This document shows, in pieces, positions 19,211 to 30,045 of a stretch of DNA of 64,000 bases. Numbering within the stretch: the first letter of the stretch is position 1; each line of letters begins with the position of its first letter. Position numbers and translations under genes: made by a program. The stretch covers positions 310,001 through 374,000 of the forward strand of contig NZ_JAAVUS010000007.1 in assembly GCF_018449525.1 (NCBI RefSeq), in the 5' to 3' direction. The notes under the pieces were generated by a model. The model searched no databases and was not told the DNA's origin. It worked only from the letters and a program-made list of their open reading frames with translations. The stretch comes from Bradyrhizobium sp. dw_78 (GTDB lineage Bacteria > Pseudomonadota > Alphaproteobacteria > Rhizobiales > Xanthobacteraceae).

Positions 19211-19972
19211 TTAGCGAAGCGACGTGTAGGCCGCCCCTAACATCGGTCCGGGCCTGTCGCGATTGCCGTCCTGGACATAGACCGCCGCCGCGTCGACGCC
19301 CTCGCGGGAAATATTCTCAAGCGGCACGCTCCAGGTTCCGGGGCTGCCATTCCAGTCACCGACCTTGAGCACGTTGCGCACCACATTATGGTAGGTGATT
19401 TCGCGGCCCCCATTCTCGCCGCGTCCGATCGAGATCGGCACCGCCTTCGAGACCGAACAAATCCACACCTCGCCATGCGTCACGGCGGGATTCCGGCTGG
19501 CTGCGACCGAGACGTTGATCTGCCTGTTGGTCACGGCCATCGATACCGGCACCGACATCACGCCGCCGGACTTCTCGGTCGCGGTAATGGCGTCCTCGAT
19601 GCCGACGCGATCGCTGCCGACCACATGCACCGATCCGTTGATGACGGCTTGCGGCGTGTAGACGTCGCGATCGCCGCGCATATGGGAATAGGCTTTCTGG
19701 CGCGCGCTGAATCGTGAATCCGCCAGCGTGTCTTTCCAGCCGAGGTAATCCCAGTAATCGATCGGCATGCTCAGCGCGATGATCGACGGATCCTTGGCCA
19801 GCTCACCGATGATCCTGTCCGCCGGCGGACATGACGAGCAGCCCTGCGACGTGAACAGCTCCACGACCGCGCGCGGGTCGGCATGAGCGGGCCGCACGAT
19901 CGCGACGATCGCGACAATGCCCAGCGCGCCTGACCATCGCGAAATAGAGTTATAGGCTGTGATCGTCGTCAT
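19211..19972 (-). CDS. DUF1223 domain-containing protein, exported thioredoxin-like
   Basis: 253-aa protein. The DUF1223 signature is clear: VVELFTSQGCSSCPPAD with C45xxC48, then PIDYWDYLGWKDTLADSRFS. The family has a thioredoxin-like fold with the CxxC at the expected place. A hydrophobic N-terminal segment (about 14-31, ending in RPAHA) suggests a signal peptide, hence a periplasmic protein. Start ATG at 19972; the frame stays open to 20041. Function is not established. Lies 157 bp downstream of acnA with a hairpin between. Confidence 0.88.
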   Translation of the reverse strand: MTTITAYNSISRWSGALGIVAIVAIVRPAHADPRAVVELFTSQGCSSCPPADRIIGELAKDPSIIALSMPIDYWDYLGWKDTLADSRFSARQKAYSHMRGDRDVYTPQAVINGSVHVVGSDRVGIEDAITATEKSGGVMSVPVSMAVTNRQINVSVAASRNPAVTHGEVWICSVSKAVPISIGRGENGGREITYHNVVRNVLKVGDWNGSPGTWSVPLENISREGVDAAAVYVQDGNRDRPGPMLGAAYTSLR

Positions 19973-20051
19973 GAAGGAAAATCGGGATGACCCGCGTTGT
20001 CGTTCGTTATCTATACTGCGGTACCTGATCGGACCAGCCAACCAAAGTTAA

Positions 20052-20080
20052 GGAGGCGGCTTCTTTCATAAGCCGCCTCC
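20052..20080 (-). terminator. Strong hairpin between acnA and the DUF1223 gene
   Basis: Perfect 11-bp stem GGAGGCGGCTT (20052-20062) with AAGCCGCCTCC (20070-20080). It follows the acnA stop on the minus strand, but the 3' flank (TTAACTTTGG) is only weakly U-rich, so it may terminate incompletely or protect the acnA mRNA end. Confidence 0.55.
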
Positions 20081-20129
20081 CCATCACTCGCTACTCACTT
20101 CGCAGTGAGGCACGGACCGTAAATCGGCG

Positions 20130-22850
<2,721 letters not shown>

Positions 22851-23083
22851 GTGAGGCAATCCCAATTGTCAGTTGTACCCGGCGAGGTACCGAAACACCG
22901 CCAACAAGACGAGCCTGATGGCTTGCCGTGCCGGGTCGCGTGCTGCATCAAGTTCCGGCTTATAGAACGTTATTAGAATCTTTCCAGTGGCACTGCCACA
23001 TCGAGAAGTGTGCCGCAGCAATGCACGCCCCGGAGTTCTGCTGCGGTACCGATCGCTTCCTTGAACGCTGTTGAAAGGGAAAA

Positions 23084-23686
23084 ATGCGGCTCTTGGGACG
23101 CGCTGTCAGATGTGTACGCGGCGGGCGGGAAGTATTTTCCGGCCTCGATTTTGAGGTTTTCTCAGGCGGGACGCTGGCCGTCACCGGCCCGAACGGGTCC
23201 GGCAAAACCACGCTGCTGCGAATCATTGCCGGGCTGCTGGCCCCGGCGGCCGGATCGATCGGCCTGGAAGGCGGCGGGGACGAACTGACGCTGCCCGATC
23301 AGGCCCACTATCTCGGCCACCGCGATGCCATGAAACCCGCGCTGACCGTGCTCGAAAACCTGTCGTTCTGGCGGGATTTCCTGGGCGGCGGAGCTTATGA
23401 CGCCAGGGAATGCCTGGCCGCGGTCGAGCTCGACCACGCCATCCACCTGCCCGCGGCCTATCTGTCGGCCGGGCAACGGCGCCGACTCTCGATCGCCCGG
23501 CTGCTGGTGACGCGGCGGCCGATCTGGCTGCTGGACGAACCGACCTCCGCGCTCGATACCGCCGGTCAGGCGTTGTCCATGCGCCTGATGAGCGAGCACC
23601 TGGCGCGCGGCGGCCTCATCATCGCAGCAACCCATGCGCCGCTCGGTGTGCCGGCGCAGGAATTGCGGATCGGAGGCGCGTCGTGA
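23084..23686 (+). CDS. ccmA: Haem ABC exporter ATP-binding protein CcmA
   Basis: ATPase of the CcmABCD machinery, which releases haem-loaded CcmE for cytochrome c maturation. 200 aa. Seen: Walker A GPNGSGKT at 35-42, the signature YLSAGQRRRLSIARLL (with A in place of the first G of LSGGQ, as usual in CcmA), Walker B IWLLDEPTSALD and an H-loop ATHAP. ATG at 23084 has AAAGGG 7 nt upstream. First gene of ccmABCDG. Confidence 0.94.
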   Translation: MRLLGRAVRCVRGGREVFSGLDFEVFSGGTLAVTGPNGSGKTTLLRIIAGLLAPAAGSIGLEGGGDELTLPDQAHYLGHRDAMKPALTVLENLSFWRDFLGGGAYDARECLAAVELDHAIHLPAAYLSAGQRRRLSIARLLVTRRPIWLLDEPTSALDTAGQALSMRLMSEHLARGGLIIAATHAPLGVPAQELRIGGAS

Positions 23687-23813
23687 CTGCGCAAGGCAAC
23701 ATGTCACCCGGCGCGCCCCTCTCCGTTCCCTCCCCCCTTGCGGAGGAAGGAAGCAATTTTTGCTCGCGGCAAGATCAGAACGTCCTGAGCTCGCGCGCGT
23801 CACAGTGCCTGCC

Positions 23814-24482
23814 ATGACCGCGCTTGCCGCCCTGATTCGACGGGACATCCGGATCGCGCTGCGCGTCGGCGGCGGGGCGCTGATCGGGGTGCTGTTCTTT
23901 CTGACCGTCGTGGTGCTGATGCCGTTCGCGATCGGGCCCGATTTGGCCCTGCTGACGCGGCTTGGTCCCGCCATCCTCTGGCTTGGCGCGCTGCTGGCGA
24001 GCCTGCTCACGCTCGACCGCATGTTTGCCGCCGATCACGAAGACGGTTCGCTCGACCTGATCGTGATGAGCCGGACCCCGCTCGAATTCACCTGCGCCGC
24101 AAAGGCGCTGGCGCACTGGCTTGCCGCCGGGGTGCCTCTGATCATCGCCACGCCGGTACTCGGGCTATTGCTGAATCTCGATGTCGCCGCGACCCTGACC
24201 GTGGCGTTGACGCTGCTGGTCGGCACCCCGGCGCTGACCTTTACCGGCATGATCGGCGCGGCGCTCGCCGTGACGCTGCATCGCGGCGGATTGCTGCTCG
24301 CCGTGCTGGTGCTGCCGCTGTCGATCCCGATATTGATTTTTGGGGTGGCCGCCTCGGAGGCCGCGATTTCAGGACCGCTAGCGTTCGGAACGCCGTTTTC
24401 GATCCTGTGCGCGCTCACGCTTGTCAGTTTCGTGATTGGCCCCTTTGCCGCCGCGGCCAGCCTCCGGCAGGGACTGGATTGA
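23814..24482 (+). CDS. ccmB: Haem exporter permease CcmB
   Basis: 222-aa integral membrane protein with six hydrophobic segments. Typical CcmB landmarks are LIRRDIRIALR at the N terminus and LTLDRMFAADHEDGSLD near residue 60. The open frame begins at 23634, but the first 60 codons read through the ccmA 3' end and the intergenic spacer, so ATG 23814 is the start. The 127-bp ccmA-ccmB spacer contains a CCCCCTTGCGGAGG hairpin-like stretch resembling the other dispersed palindromes. Confidence 0.93.
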   Translation: MTALAALIRRDIRIALRVGGGALIGVLFFLTVVVLMPFAIGPDLALLTRLGPAILWLGALLASLLTLDRMFAADHEDGSLDLIVMSRTPLEFTCAAKALAHWLAAGVPLIIATPVLGLLLNLDVAATLTVALTLLVGTPALTFTGMIGAALAVTLHRGGLLLAVLVLPLSIPILIFGVAASEAAISGPLAFGTPFSILCALTLVSFVIGPFAAAASLRQGLD

Positions 24483-24537
24483 TCAAGGAATTGCGACCTA
24501 CGCCCGATTGCCTGTGAGGCCAGCCGCGACTATCAGG

Positions 24538-25278
24538 ATGCCCATGATGCTGATCGACCTCGCCAACCCGACCAGGTTCCTGTCGCTGACCGCGCGCATC
24601 CTGCCCTGGCTTGCCGCGGCCACCGCGATCATGCTGTTGATCGGCCTTTATCAATCGGCTGCCGCGCCCGACGATTATCAGCAGGGCGCCACCGTGAAGA
24701 TCATGTTCATTCACGTGCCCAATGCGTGGCTGTCGATGTTCGTCTGGGGCGTGATGAGCGTCGCCGCGCTGGGCACGCTGGTATGGCGGCATCCCCTGGC
24801 CGATGTCGCGGCCAAGACCGCCGCCCCGATCGGCGCCGCCTTCACCTTCCTCGCGCTGGTAACGGGCTCGCTGTGGGGACGGCCGATGTGGGGCACCTAT
24901 TGGGAATGGGACGCCCGCCTGACCTCCATGCTGATCCTGTTTCTGATGTATCTCGGCCTGATCGCGCTGTGGCGCGCGGTGGAAGATCCGTCACGCGCCG
25001 CGCGCGCGGCCGCGGTGCTGACGCTGGTCGGCGCGATCAACCTGCCGATTATCAAATTCTCGGTGGACTGGTGGAATACGTTGCATCAGCCGGCGTCGGT
25101 GTTCCGGATGGGCGGGCCGACGCTCGACCGCGCCTTCCTGATTCCGCTGTTGGTGATGGCGTTGGCGTTTTCGCTGCTGTTCGTCACGCTGCATCTGGCG
25201 GCCATGCGCAACGAGATCCTGCGCCGCCGGGTGCGCGCCTTGCAGATGATGCAGGCGACCCGGCAGCAGGCGGCCTGA
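24538..25278 (+). CDS. ccmC: Haem ABC transporter permease CcmC
   Basis: Cytochrome c maturation protein that loads haem onto CcmE. About 246 aa with six transmembrane segments and the periplasmic tryptophan-rich WWD motif WGTYWEWDARLTSML that binds haem. Three in-frame ATGs occur close together (24538, 24544, 24547); the conserved part begins at LIDLANPTRFL, so any of them is possible. Follows ccmB by 55 nt and precedes ccmD by 4 nt. Confidence 0.94.
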   Translation: MPMMLIDLANPTRFLSLTARILPWLAAATAIMLLIGLYQSAAAPDDYQQGATVKIMFIHVPNAWLSMFVWGVMSVAALGTLVWRHPLADVAAKTAAPIGAAFTFLALVTGSLWGRPMWGTYWEWDARLTSMLILFLMYLGLIALWRAVEDPSRAARAAAVLTLVGAINLPIIKFSVDWWNTLHQPASVFRMGGPTLDRAFLIPLLVMALAFSLLFVTLHLAAMRNEILRRRVRALQMMQATRQQAA

Positions 25279-25282
25279 CGCG

Positions 25283-25462
25283 ATGTCGCTCGGCCCCTAT
25301 GCATCCTTCATCGTGACATCCTACGGGATTGTCGCAGCCGTCGTCTTGTTCCTCATTGTCTGGATCGCAACGGACTATCGCCGCCAGCGGGAGCGCCTGC
25401 GCGAGCTCGAGGCCAGCGGCATAAGCCGGCGCTCCGGGCGCAGCGCCATGGATATCCAATGA
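25283..25462 (+). CDS. ccmD: Haem exporter protein CcmD
   Basis: A 59-codon gene, found by reading between ccmC and ccmG. ATG at 25283, stop TGA at 25460-25462. It begins MSLGPYASFIVTSYG, has one membrane helix (about 10-29), then a basic, helical tail (DYRRQRERLRELE). This is the small single-span subunit that stabilises the CcmABC-CcmE complex. Its stop overlaps the ccmG start (ATGA), which implies coupled translation. Confidence 0.9.
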   Translation: MSLGPYASFIVTSYGIVAAVVLFLIVWIATDYRRQRERLRELEASGISRRSGRSAMDIQ

Positions 25463-26076
25463 GCGATCTCAAGACTTCCACCGAAGCCGCCCTAGCCGAA
25501 GTATCGCCGCAACCGAGACCCTGGCTACGCGGCGTGCTGCTGGCGCTGCCGCTGACGTGTTTTGTCGGTCTGGCGGCGTTGTTCTGGTTCGGGCTGCGCG
25601 GCGGCGATCCATCGGTGATCCCCTCCGCCCTGATCGGCCGCCCTGCGCCGCAAACCACGCTGCCGCCGCTGCAAGGCCTCGTCGCCAATGGCGAGCAGGT
25701 GCCGGGCCTCGATCCCGCGGCCTTGAAGGGCAAGGTCAGCGTCGTCAATGTCTGGGCTTCGTGGTGCGTGCCCTGTCACGACGAAGCGCCGCTACTGACC
25801 GCGCTCGGCCAGGACAAGCGGTTGCAGCTGGTCGGCATCAACTACAAGGACGAGCCCGACAATGCCCGGCGCTTCCTCGGACGCTACGGCAATCCGTTCG
25901 GCGTGGTCGGCGTCGACGGCAATGGCCGCGCCGCGATCGAATGGGGCGTCTATGGCGTACCCGAGACTTTCGTCGTCGGCCGCGCCGGCACCATTGTCTT
26001 CAAGCTGGTCGGCCCGATCACGCCGGAGAATATCGACACCGTGCTGAAGGCCGAGATCGACAAGGCACTGAAGTGA
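25459..26076 (+). CDS. ccmG: Thiol:disulfide interchange protein CcmG/DsbE
   Basis: Membrane-anchored periplasmic thioredoxin that reduces apocytochrome c haem-binding cysteines. 205 aa. One N-terminal helix (about 24-46), then a thioredoxin domain with the active site WASWCVPCHDEAPLL (C103, C106), the acidic family residue region GINYKDEPDNARRFL and the cis-proline segment YGVPETFVV. It is the last gene of the ccm cluster here; ccmE, ccmF, ccmH and ccmI are not in the window and must be elsewhere. Confidence 0.95.
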   Translation: MSDLKTSTEAALAEVSPQPRPWLRGVLLALPLTCFVGLAALFWFGLRGGDPSVIPSALIGRPAPQTTLPPLQGLVANGEQVPGLDPAALKGKVSVVNVWASWCVPCHDEAPLLTALGQDKRLQLVGINYKDEPDNARRFLGRYGNPFGVVGVDGNGRAAIEWGVYGVPETFVVGRAGTIVFKLVGPITPENIDTVLKAEIDKALK

Positions 26077-26085
26077 CGACGTAGT

Positions 26086-26196
26086 CGTCATTCCGGGACG
26101 GTCCCACCAGGTCGGCGCTCCGCGCCGCCCGGTAATAGGCTCCGGAGCGGACCCGGAAGTTCGAGATTTCCGCTTCATCCGCGCCCCGGAATGACG
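26086..26196. repeat. Palindromic repeat, CGTCATTCCGG family (copy 1)
   Basis: Perfect 11-bp inverted arms CGTCATTCCGG (26086-26096) and CCGGAATGACG (26186-26196) bracket a GC-rich core that itself folds (GCTCCGCGCC, GCTCCGGAGC). It fills the gap between the convergent ccmG and yciB genes. A second copy is at 35601-35699. Confidence 0.75.
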
Positions 26197-26206
26197 GGGG
26201 GATAAC

Positions 26207-26821
26207 TCACCCCTGGCTCACATCTCCCGCTTCTTCCTCGCTCGCTTCCAGCGTGACCGGCTCGAGATGGTAATGCTTGATCAGCGGCATCTGGGCAATC
26301 GCAAAGATCGCTGTCAGCGGGATCACGCCGAACGCCTTGAACGCGACCCAGAAATCGGTGCTCTGGCTGCGCCAGATGATTTCGTTCAGGATCGCCATTG
26401 CAAAAAAGAACAGCGCCCAGCGCGCCGTCAGCCTGCGCCAGCCTTGCGGCGTCAGGTTGAACATCTGGTCGAACAGGATGGCAATGAAGGAGCGGCCGAA
26501 CAAAAGGCCGCCGCCGAGCACCACGGCGAACAGGCCGTAGATGATGGTCGGCTTGACCTTGATGAAGGTCTCGTCGTGCAGCACCAGGGTCAGCGTGCCG
26601 AACACGATAACGATGACGCCGGTGACCAGTGCCATGATCGGCACGTGCCGCGTCACCACATAGGAGGCGATCATCGCGGCCACCACCGCGACCATGAACG
26701 CGCCGGTCGCCACGAACAGATGAAATTTCGCATTCGCGGCAAAGAACACGATCAACGGGCCGAGCTCGGTCGCGAGCTTGAACAGCGGATGCGGCTGGGT
26801 CTTGTCCATGATTTCGTCCAT
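26207..26821 (-). CDS. yciB: Inner membrane septation protein YciB/IspZ
   Basis: 204-aa membrane protein with about five to six hydrophobic segments. Family landmarks include KLATELGPLIVFF at the N terminus, FGTLTLVLHDETFIKVKPTIIYG in the middle and LNEIIWR near the end. Relatives affect intracellular septation and envelope integrity. Start at ATG 26821 (MDEIMDKTQ); the next ATG at 26809 (MDKTQPHP) is equally possible, while the frame to 26995 runs through the upstream repeat. Downstream of ftsY on the same strand. Confidence 0.9.
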   Translation of the reverse strand: MDEIMDKTQPHPLFKLATELGPLIVFFAANAKFHLFVATGAFMVAVVAAMIASYVVTRHVPIMALVTGVIVIVFGTLTLVLHDETFIKVKPTIIYGLFAVVLGGGLLFGRSFIAILFDQMFNLTPQGWRRLTARWALFFFAMAILNEIIWRSQSTDFWVAFKAFGVIPLTAIFAIAQMPLIKHYHLEPVTLEASEEEAGDVSQG

Positions 26822-26838
26822 TAAACTCGTTGCATGCC

Positions 26839-26939
26839 CATCCTTCGAGACGGCGCTTCGCGCCCCCTCAGGATGAGGATATTCCGTGTGGCTTTTCCTC
26901 ATCCTGAGGAACGCGCCCTTGCGCGCGTCTCGAAGGATG
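26839..26939. repeat. Large palindrome, CATCCTTCGAGACG family (copy 1)
   Basis: Nearly symmetrical 101-bp element: CATCCTTCGAGACG (26839-26852) mirrors CGTCTCGAAGGATG (26926-26939), and CCTCAGGATGAGGA (26866-26879) mirrors TCCTCATCCTGAGG (26896-26909). It fills the ftsY-yciB gap. Further copies are at 36091-36212 and 47113-47157. Confidence 0.85.
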
Positions 26940-26942
26940 AGG

Positions 26943-27887
26943 CTACTCAATCCCCGCGATGGCTTGCGCGAAATCCCGCGCCGTGAACGGCGCAAGATCG
27001 TCGATGCCCTCGCCGACGCCGATGAAGTGTACCGGCAATTTGAATTTCTCCGCGAGCGCCACCAGGATGCCGCCGCGCGCGGTGCCGTCGAGTTTTGTCA
27101 TCACCAGGCCGGTGACGCCCGCAATACGATGGAACGCCTCGACCTGCGACAGCGCATTTTGTCCCACGGTGGCGTCGAGCACGAGCAGCACGGCGTGCGG
27201 CGCCGAGGCGTCGACCTTCTTGATGACGCGAACGACTTTTTCGAGCTCCTTCATCAGTTCGGCCTTGTTCTGAAGCCGGCCTGCGGTGTCGATCAGGAGC
27301 ACGTCGAGCTTTTGCTCTTTCGCCGCGGTCAGCGCGTTGAAGGCAAGGCTCGCGGAATCCGATCCCTGCGCGCCCGCGATCACCGGCGAATTGGTGCGCT
27401 CGCCCCACACCTTCAATTGCTCGATCGCAGCGGCGCGAAACGTGTCGCCGGCGGCCAGCATGACCTTGCGGCCTTCGGCCGAGAATTTTGCCGCCAGCTT
27501 GCCGATGGTGGTGGTCTTGCCGGAGCCGTTGACGCCGACCACCAGGACCACGAACGGCTTTTGCGCGGCGTCGATTTCCAGCGGCTTGGCCACCGGCGAC
27601 AGCACCTTTTCGACCTCGGTTGCGACCACGGCCTTGACTTCGTCAGCCGAGATCGCCTTGTCGTAGCGGCCGGTGCCGACCGCGTCCGCGATCCGCACCG
27701 CCACTTCGGTGCCGAGATCAGCGCGCAGCAGCACGTCCTCGATGTCGTCGAGCATCGCGCGGTCGAGCTTGCGCTTGGTGACGAGATCGGCGACCGCCGA
27801 ACCAAGCGAACTCGACGTCCGCTTCAGCCCGGCGGAAAGCCGCCGCCACCAGCTCAGTTTCGGGGGTTCCGGAGTGGTATCGTTCAT
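26943..27887 (-). CDS. ftsY: Signal recognition particle receptor FtsY
   Basis: SRP-receptor GTPase that docks Ffh-ribosome complexes at the Sec translocon. 314 aa, with only a short N-terminal region instead of the long acidic A domain of E. coli, as in many alphaproteobacteria. Seen: the four-helix N domain, G1 GVNGSGKTT at 118-126, G3 DTAGRLQNK and G4 TKLDGTARGG. ATG at 27887. The stop lies 4 nt from the end of a palindromic repeat. Confidence 0.96.
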   Translation of the reverse strand: MNDTTPEPPKLSWWRRLSAGLKRTSSSLGSAVADLVTKRKLDRAMLDDIEDVLLRADLGTEVAVRIADAVGTGRYDKAISADEVKAVVATEVEKVLSPVAKPLEIDAAQKPFVVLVVGVNGSGKTTTIGKLAAKFSAEGRKVMLAAGDTFRAAAIEQLKVWGERTNSPVIAGAQGSDSASLAFNALTAAKEQKLDVLLIDTAGRLQNKAELMKELEKVVRVIKKVDASAPHAVLLVLDATVGQNALSQVEAFHRIAGVTGLVMTKLDGTARGGILVALAEKFKLPVHFIGVGEGIDDLAPFTARDFAQAIAGIE

Positions 27888-27936
27888 GGTGGGGCTGTGT
27901 TAGCCGTTTCACCCCGCAAACGAAAGTCTCGACCCC

Positions 27937-28755
27937 TTGAGCGATGTTCCCGAATTGACCGCGGAAGAAATCCAGGCCCGCGTGCTCCACCGCGACGGGC
28001 TGATGCTGGTGATCGACAAGCCGGCCGGATTGCCGGTGCATCGCGGCCCCAAGGGCGGCGCCAATCTGGAAGCCTCGTTCGATGCGCTGCGGTTCGGCCT
28101 GCCGCGGCCGCCGGTGCTGGCCCACCGGCTCGACAAGGACACCTCCGGCTGCCTCGTGCTCGGACGCCACCGCAAGGCCACCGCCTCGCTCGGCCTACTG
28201 TTCAAGCACGGCAAAATCTCGAAGACCTATTGGGCCGTGGTCGAAGGCGGACCTGCCGAGGATGAAGGCACCATCGACCTGCCGCTCGGCCGCCTCAATG
28301 CCGAACGCGGCTGGTGGCAAAAGCCGGACCCCGACGGACAAAAGGCGATCACGAACTGGAAGGTGCTGGGACGTTCCCTTGCCCCCTCCCCGCTACTGGG
28401 GACGCAGATCAAAAGTGACAATATCGCCTGCGGCCACCCCCCTCCCCAACCCTCCCCCGCAAAGGGGGAGGAAGCGGTCAGTGGAAGCAACACACCTCAA
28501 CTCACCTGGCTCGCGCTGGAGCCCGTGACCGGCCGCACCCACCAGCTCCGCGTCCACTCGGCCGCGATGGGCTGGCCGATCGTCGGCGACAACATTTACG
28601 GCAATGGTCCGCGCTTTGGGGAACCACGGCTGCATCTGCATGCGCGCGAGATCGTGATTCCGATTTCGAAGAACAAAGAACCGGTGCGTGTGGTCGCGCC
28701 GGCACCGGCACATATCCATGAGCGGCTCAGGGCATGCGGCTGGAACGGAGAGTGA
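27937..28755 (+). CDS. RluA-family RNA pseudouridine synthase with in-frame repeat insertion
   Basis: Isomerises uridine in rRNA or tRNA. 272 aa with the catalytic motif HRLDKDTSG at 63-71 (D66) and the late family block LEPVTGRTHQLRVH at 194-207. There is no S4 domain, as in RluA-type rather than RluD-type members. The first in-frame start is TTG at 27937 (MSDVPELTAEE). Residues about 147-188 do not fit the family: they are encoded by a palindromic repeat that joins WKVLGR to LTWLALEP without a frameshift. The catalytic core is intact, so the protein is probably active. RNA target unknown. Confidence 0.88.
   Translation: MSDVPELTAEEIQARVLHRDGLMLVIDKPAGLPVHRGPKGGANLEASFDALRFGLPRPPVLAHRLDKDTSGCLVLGRHRKATASLGLLFKHGKISKTYWAVVEGGPAEDEGTIDLPLGRLNAERGWWQKPDPDGQKAITNWKVLGRSLAPSPLLGTQIKSDNIACGHPPPQPSPAKGEEAVSGSNTPQLTWLALEPVTGRTHQLRVHSAAMGWPIVGDNIYGNGPRFGEPRLHLHAREIVIPISKNKEPVRVVAPAPAHIHERLRACGWNGE
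28375..28500. repeat. Palindromic repeat inserted in frame within the pseudouridine synthase gene
   Basis: The segment contains the hairpin CCTCCCCC (28451-28458) / GGGGGAGG (28464-28471), typical of intergenic repeats, flanked by C-rich sequence. It is translated as a low-complexity stretch including GHPPPQPSPAKGEEA. Its length keeps the frame. Boundaries are approximate, set by where family-like sequence stops and resumes. Confidence 0.7.
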
Positions 28756-28772
28756 CGTTCGACGGCGGCGGG

Positions 28773-30044
28773 TCATACCATCAACCGTGCGCTATCGTGC
28801 CCGGTTATTTTTAGACTTAGCACCGCGCCCGGTGTCTCGCCGCTGATGGCAACGGGAATAAAGTGCTCGGTGCGCCCCTGCGTCGCGCTTTCGACGAGAA
28901 TTTCCCGGATCGCCCCGGTCTCGGATCCGAGCCGCCGCCGCAACGCCGCTTCGCCCGCGGCGCGCAAACGCTTGGCGCGTTGCTTGATGAGCCCGCCTGC
29001 GAGCTGCGGCATCCGCGCCGCCGGCGTGCCCGGACGTTTCGAATAGGGAAACACATGCAGGAAAGTGAGATCGCATTCGTCCACCAGATCCCGAGAGCGC
29101 GCGAACATTTCCTCCGTCTCGGTCGGAAAGCCCGCGATGATGTCGGCGCCGAACGCGATATCCGGACGCAGCCGCCGCACTTGCGCGCAAAACGCAATGG
29201 CGTCGCTGCGGGAGTGCCGCCGCTTCATCCGCTTCAGGACCAAATCGTCGCCGGATTGCAGCGACAGATGCAGATGCGGCATCAACCGTTCGTCGTCGGC
29301 GATCACGTCGAGCAGATCGCGATCGGCCTCGATGGAATCGATCGATGAAATTCGTAAGCGCTTCAACTCTGGCACATGCCGCAGGATCTGCTTCACGAGT
29401 TGCCCAAGTTTCGGCGCACCCGGCAGATCGGCACCGTAGCTGGTGAGATCGACGCCGGTCAGCACGATTTCGGCATGGCCGCGCTCGACCAGCGCGCGGA
29501 CCTGCGCGACGACGGCGCCCATCGGCACCGAACGTGAATTGCCGCGACCATAGGGGATGATGCAGAAGGTACAGCGGTGATCGCAGCCGTTCTGCACCTG
29601 CACGAACACCCGCGGCAGGCCGGCCTTGAAACCATCCAGCAGGTGCGGCGCCATCTCCCGCACCGCCATGATGTCGGCAACCGCGACCTTTTCGCTTTGA
29701 CCGATGCCGAACCCTGCCGCGGCGTCGAATGCCAAGCGGGTGGCGCGCCACGCCTCGCCACGCATCTTGTCGTCATTGCCGAGCACGCGATCGACCTCTG
29801 CCATGCCGGCAAACATTTGAGCCTGCGTCTGCGCCGCGCAGCCGGTGACGACGATGCGCGACTCGGGCCGCTCGCGCTTGATGCGGCGGATCGATTGCCG
29901 CGCCTGCGCCACCGCCTCGTTGGTAACCGCGCAGCTATTGATGACGACGGTGTCTATCAGCCCGGCGCGCTCCGCCTCGCGGGCGATCACCTCCGATTCG
30001 AAGGCATTGAGGCGGCAGCCGAAGGTGACGATCTCGACGCCCAT
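28773..30044 (-). CDS. mtaB: tRNA (N6-L-threonylcarbamoyladenosine(37)-C2)-methylthiotransferase
   Basis: Radical-SAM enzyme that converts t6A37 to ms2t6A in ANN-decoding tRNAs. 423 aa from ATG 30044 (MGVEIVTFGCRLN). Three MTTase-domain cysteines (C10, C38, C69) bind one [4Fe-4S] cluster and the radical-SAM triad CDHRCTFC (C154, C158, C161) a second. A TRAM-like C-terminal region follows. The GCRLNxFESE start block is characteristic of MtaB rather than MiaB. Only one base separates its start from the dapF stop, so the two are co-transcribed. Confidence 0.92.
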   Translation of the reverse strand: MGVEIVTFGCRLNAFESEVIAREAERAGLIDTVVINSCAVTNEAVAQARQSIRRIKRERPESRIVVTGCAAQTQAQMFAGMAEVDRVLGNDDKMRGEAWRATRLAFDAAAGFGIGQSEKVAVADIMAVREMAPHLLDGFKAGLPRVFVQVQNGCDHRCTFCIIPYGRGNSRSVPMGAVVAQVRALVERGHAEIVLTGVDLTSYGADLPGAPKLGQLVKQILRHVPELKRLRISSIDSIEADRDLLDVIADDERLMPHLHLSLQSGDDLVLKRMKRRHSRSDAIAFCAQVRRLRPDIAFGADIIAGFPTETEEMFARSRDLVDECDLTFLHVFPYSKRPGTPAARMPQLAGGLIKQRAKRLRAAGEAALRRRLGSETGAIREILVESATQGRTEHFIPVAISGETPGAVLSLKITGHDSARLMV

Positions 30045-30045
30045 C

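Noticed and set aside
18999..19214. A 71-codon plus-strand frame in the gene-free stretch
   Set aside because: Codon use differs from the neighbours (low GC at third positions), it ends on top of the DUF1223 stop, and no ribosome site or motif supports it.
26839..26939. The ftsY-yciB palindromes as a CRISPR array
   Set aside because: The units are inverted, not direct, repeats, there are no regular spacers and no cas genes in the window.
28451..28471. The hairpin in the pseudouridine synthase as a terminator or frameshift signal that splits the gene
   Set aside because: The frame stays open through the element and both conserved blocks lie in the same frame; no U-tract follows.
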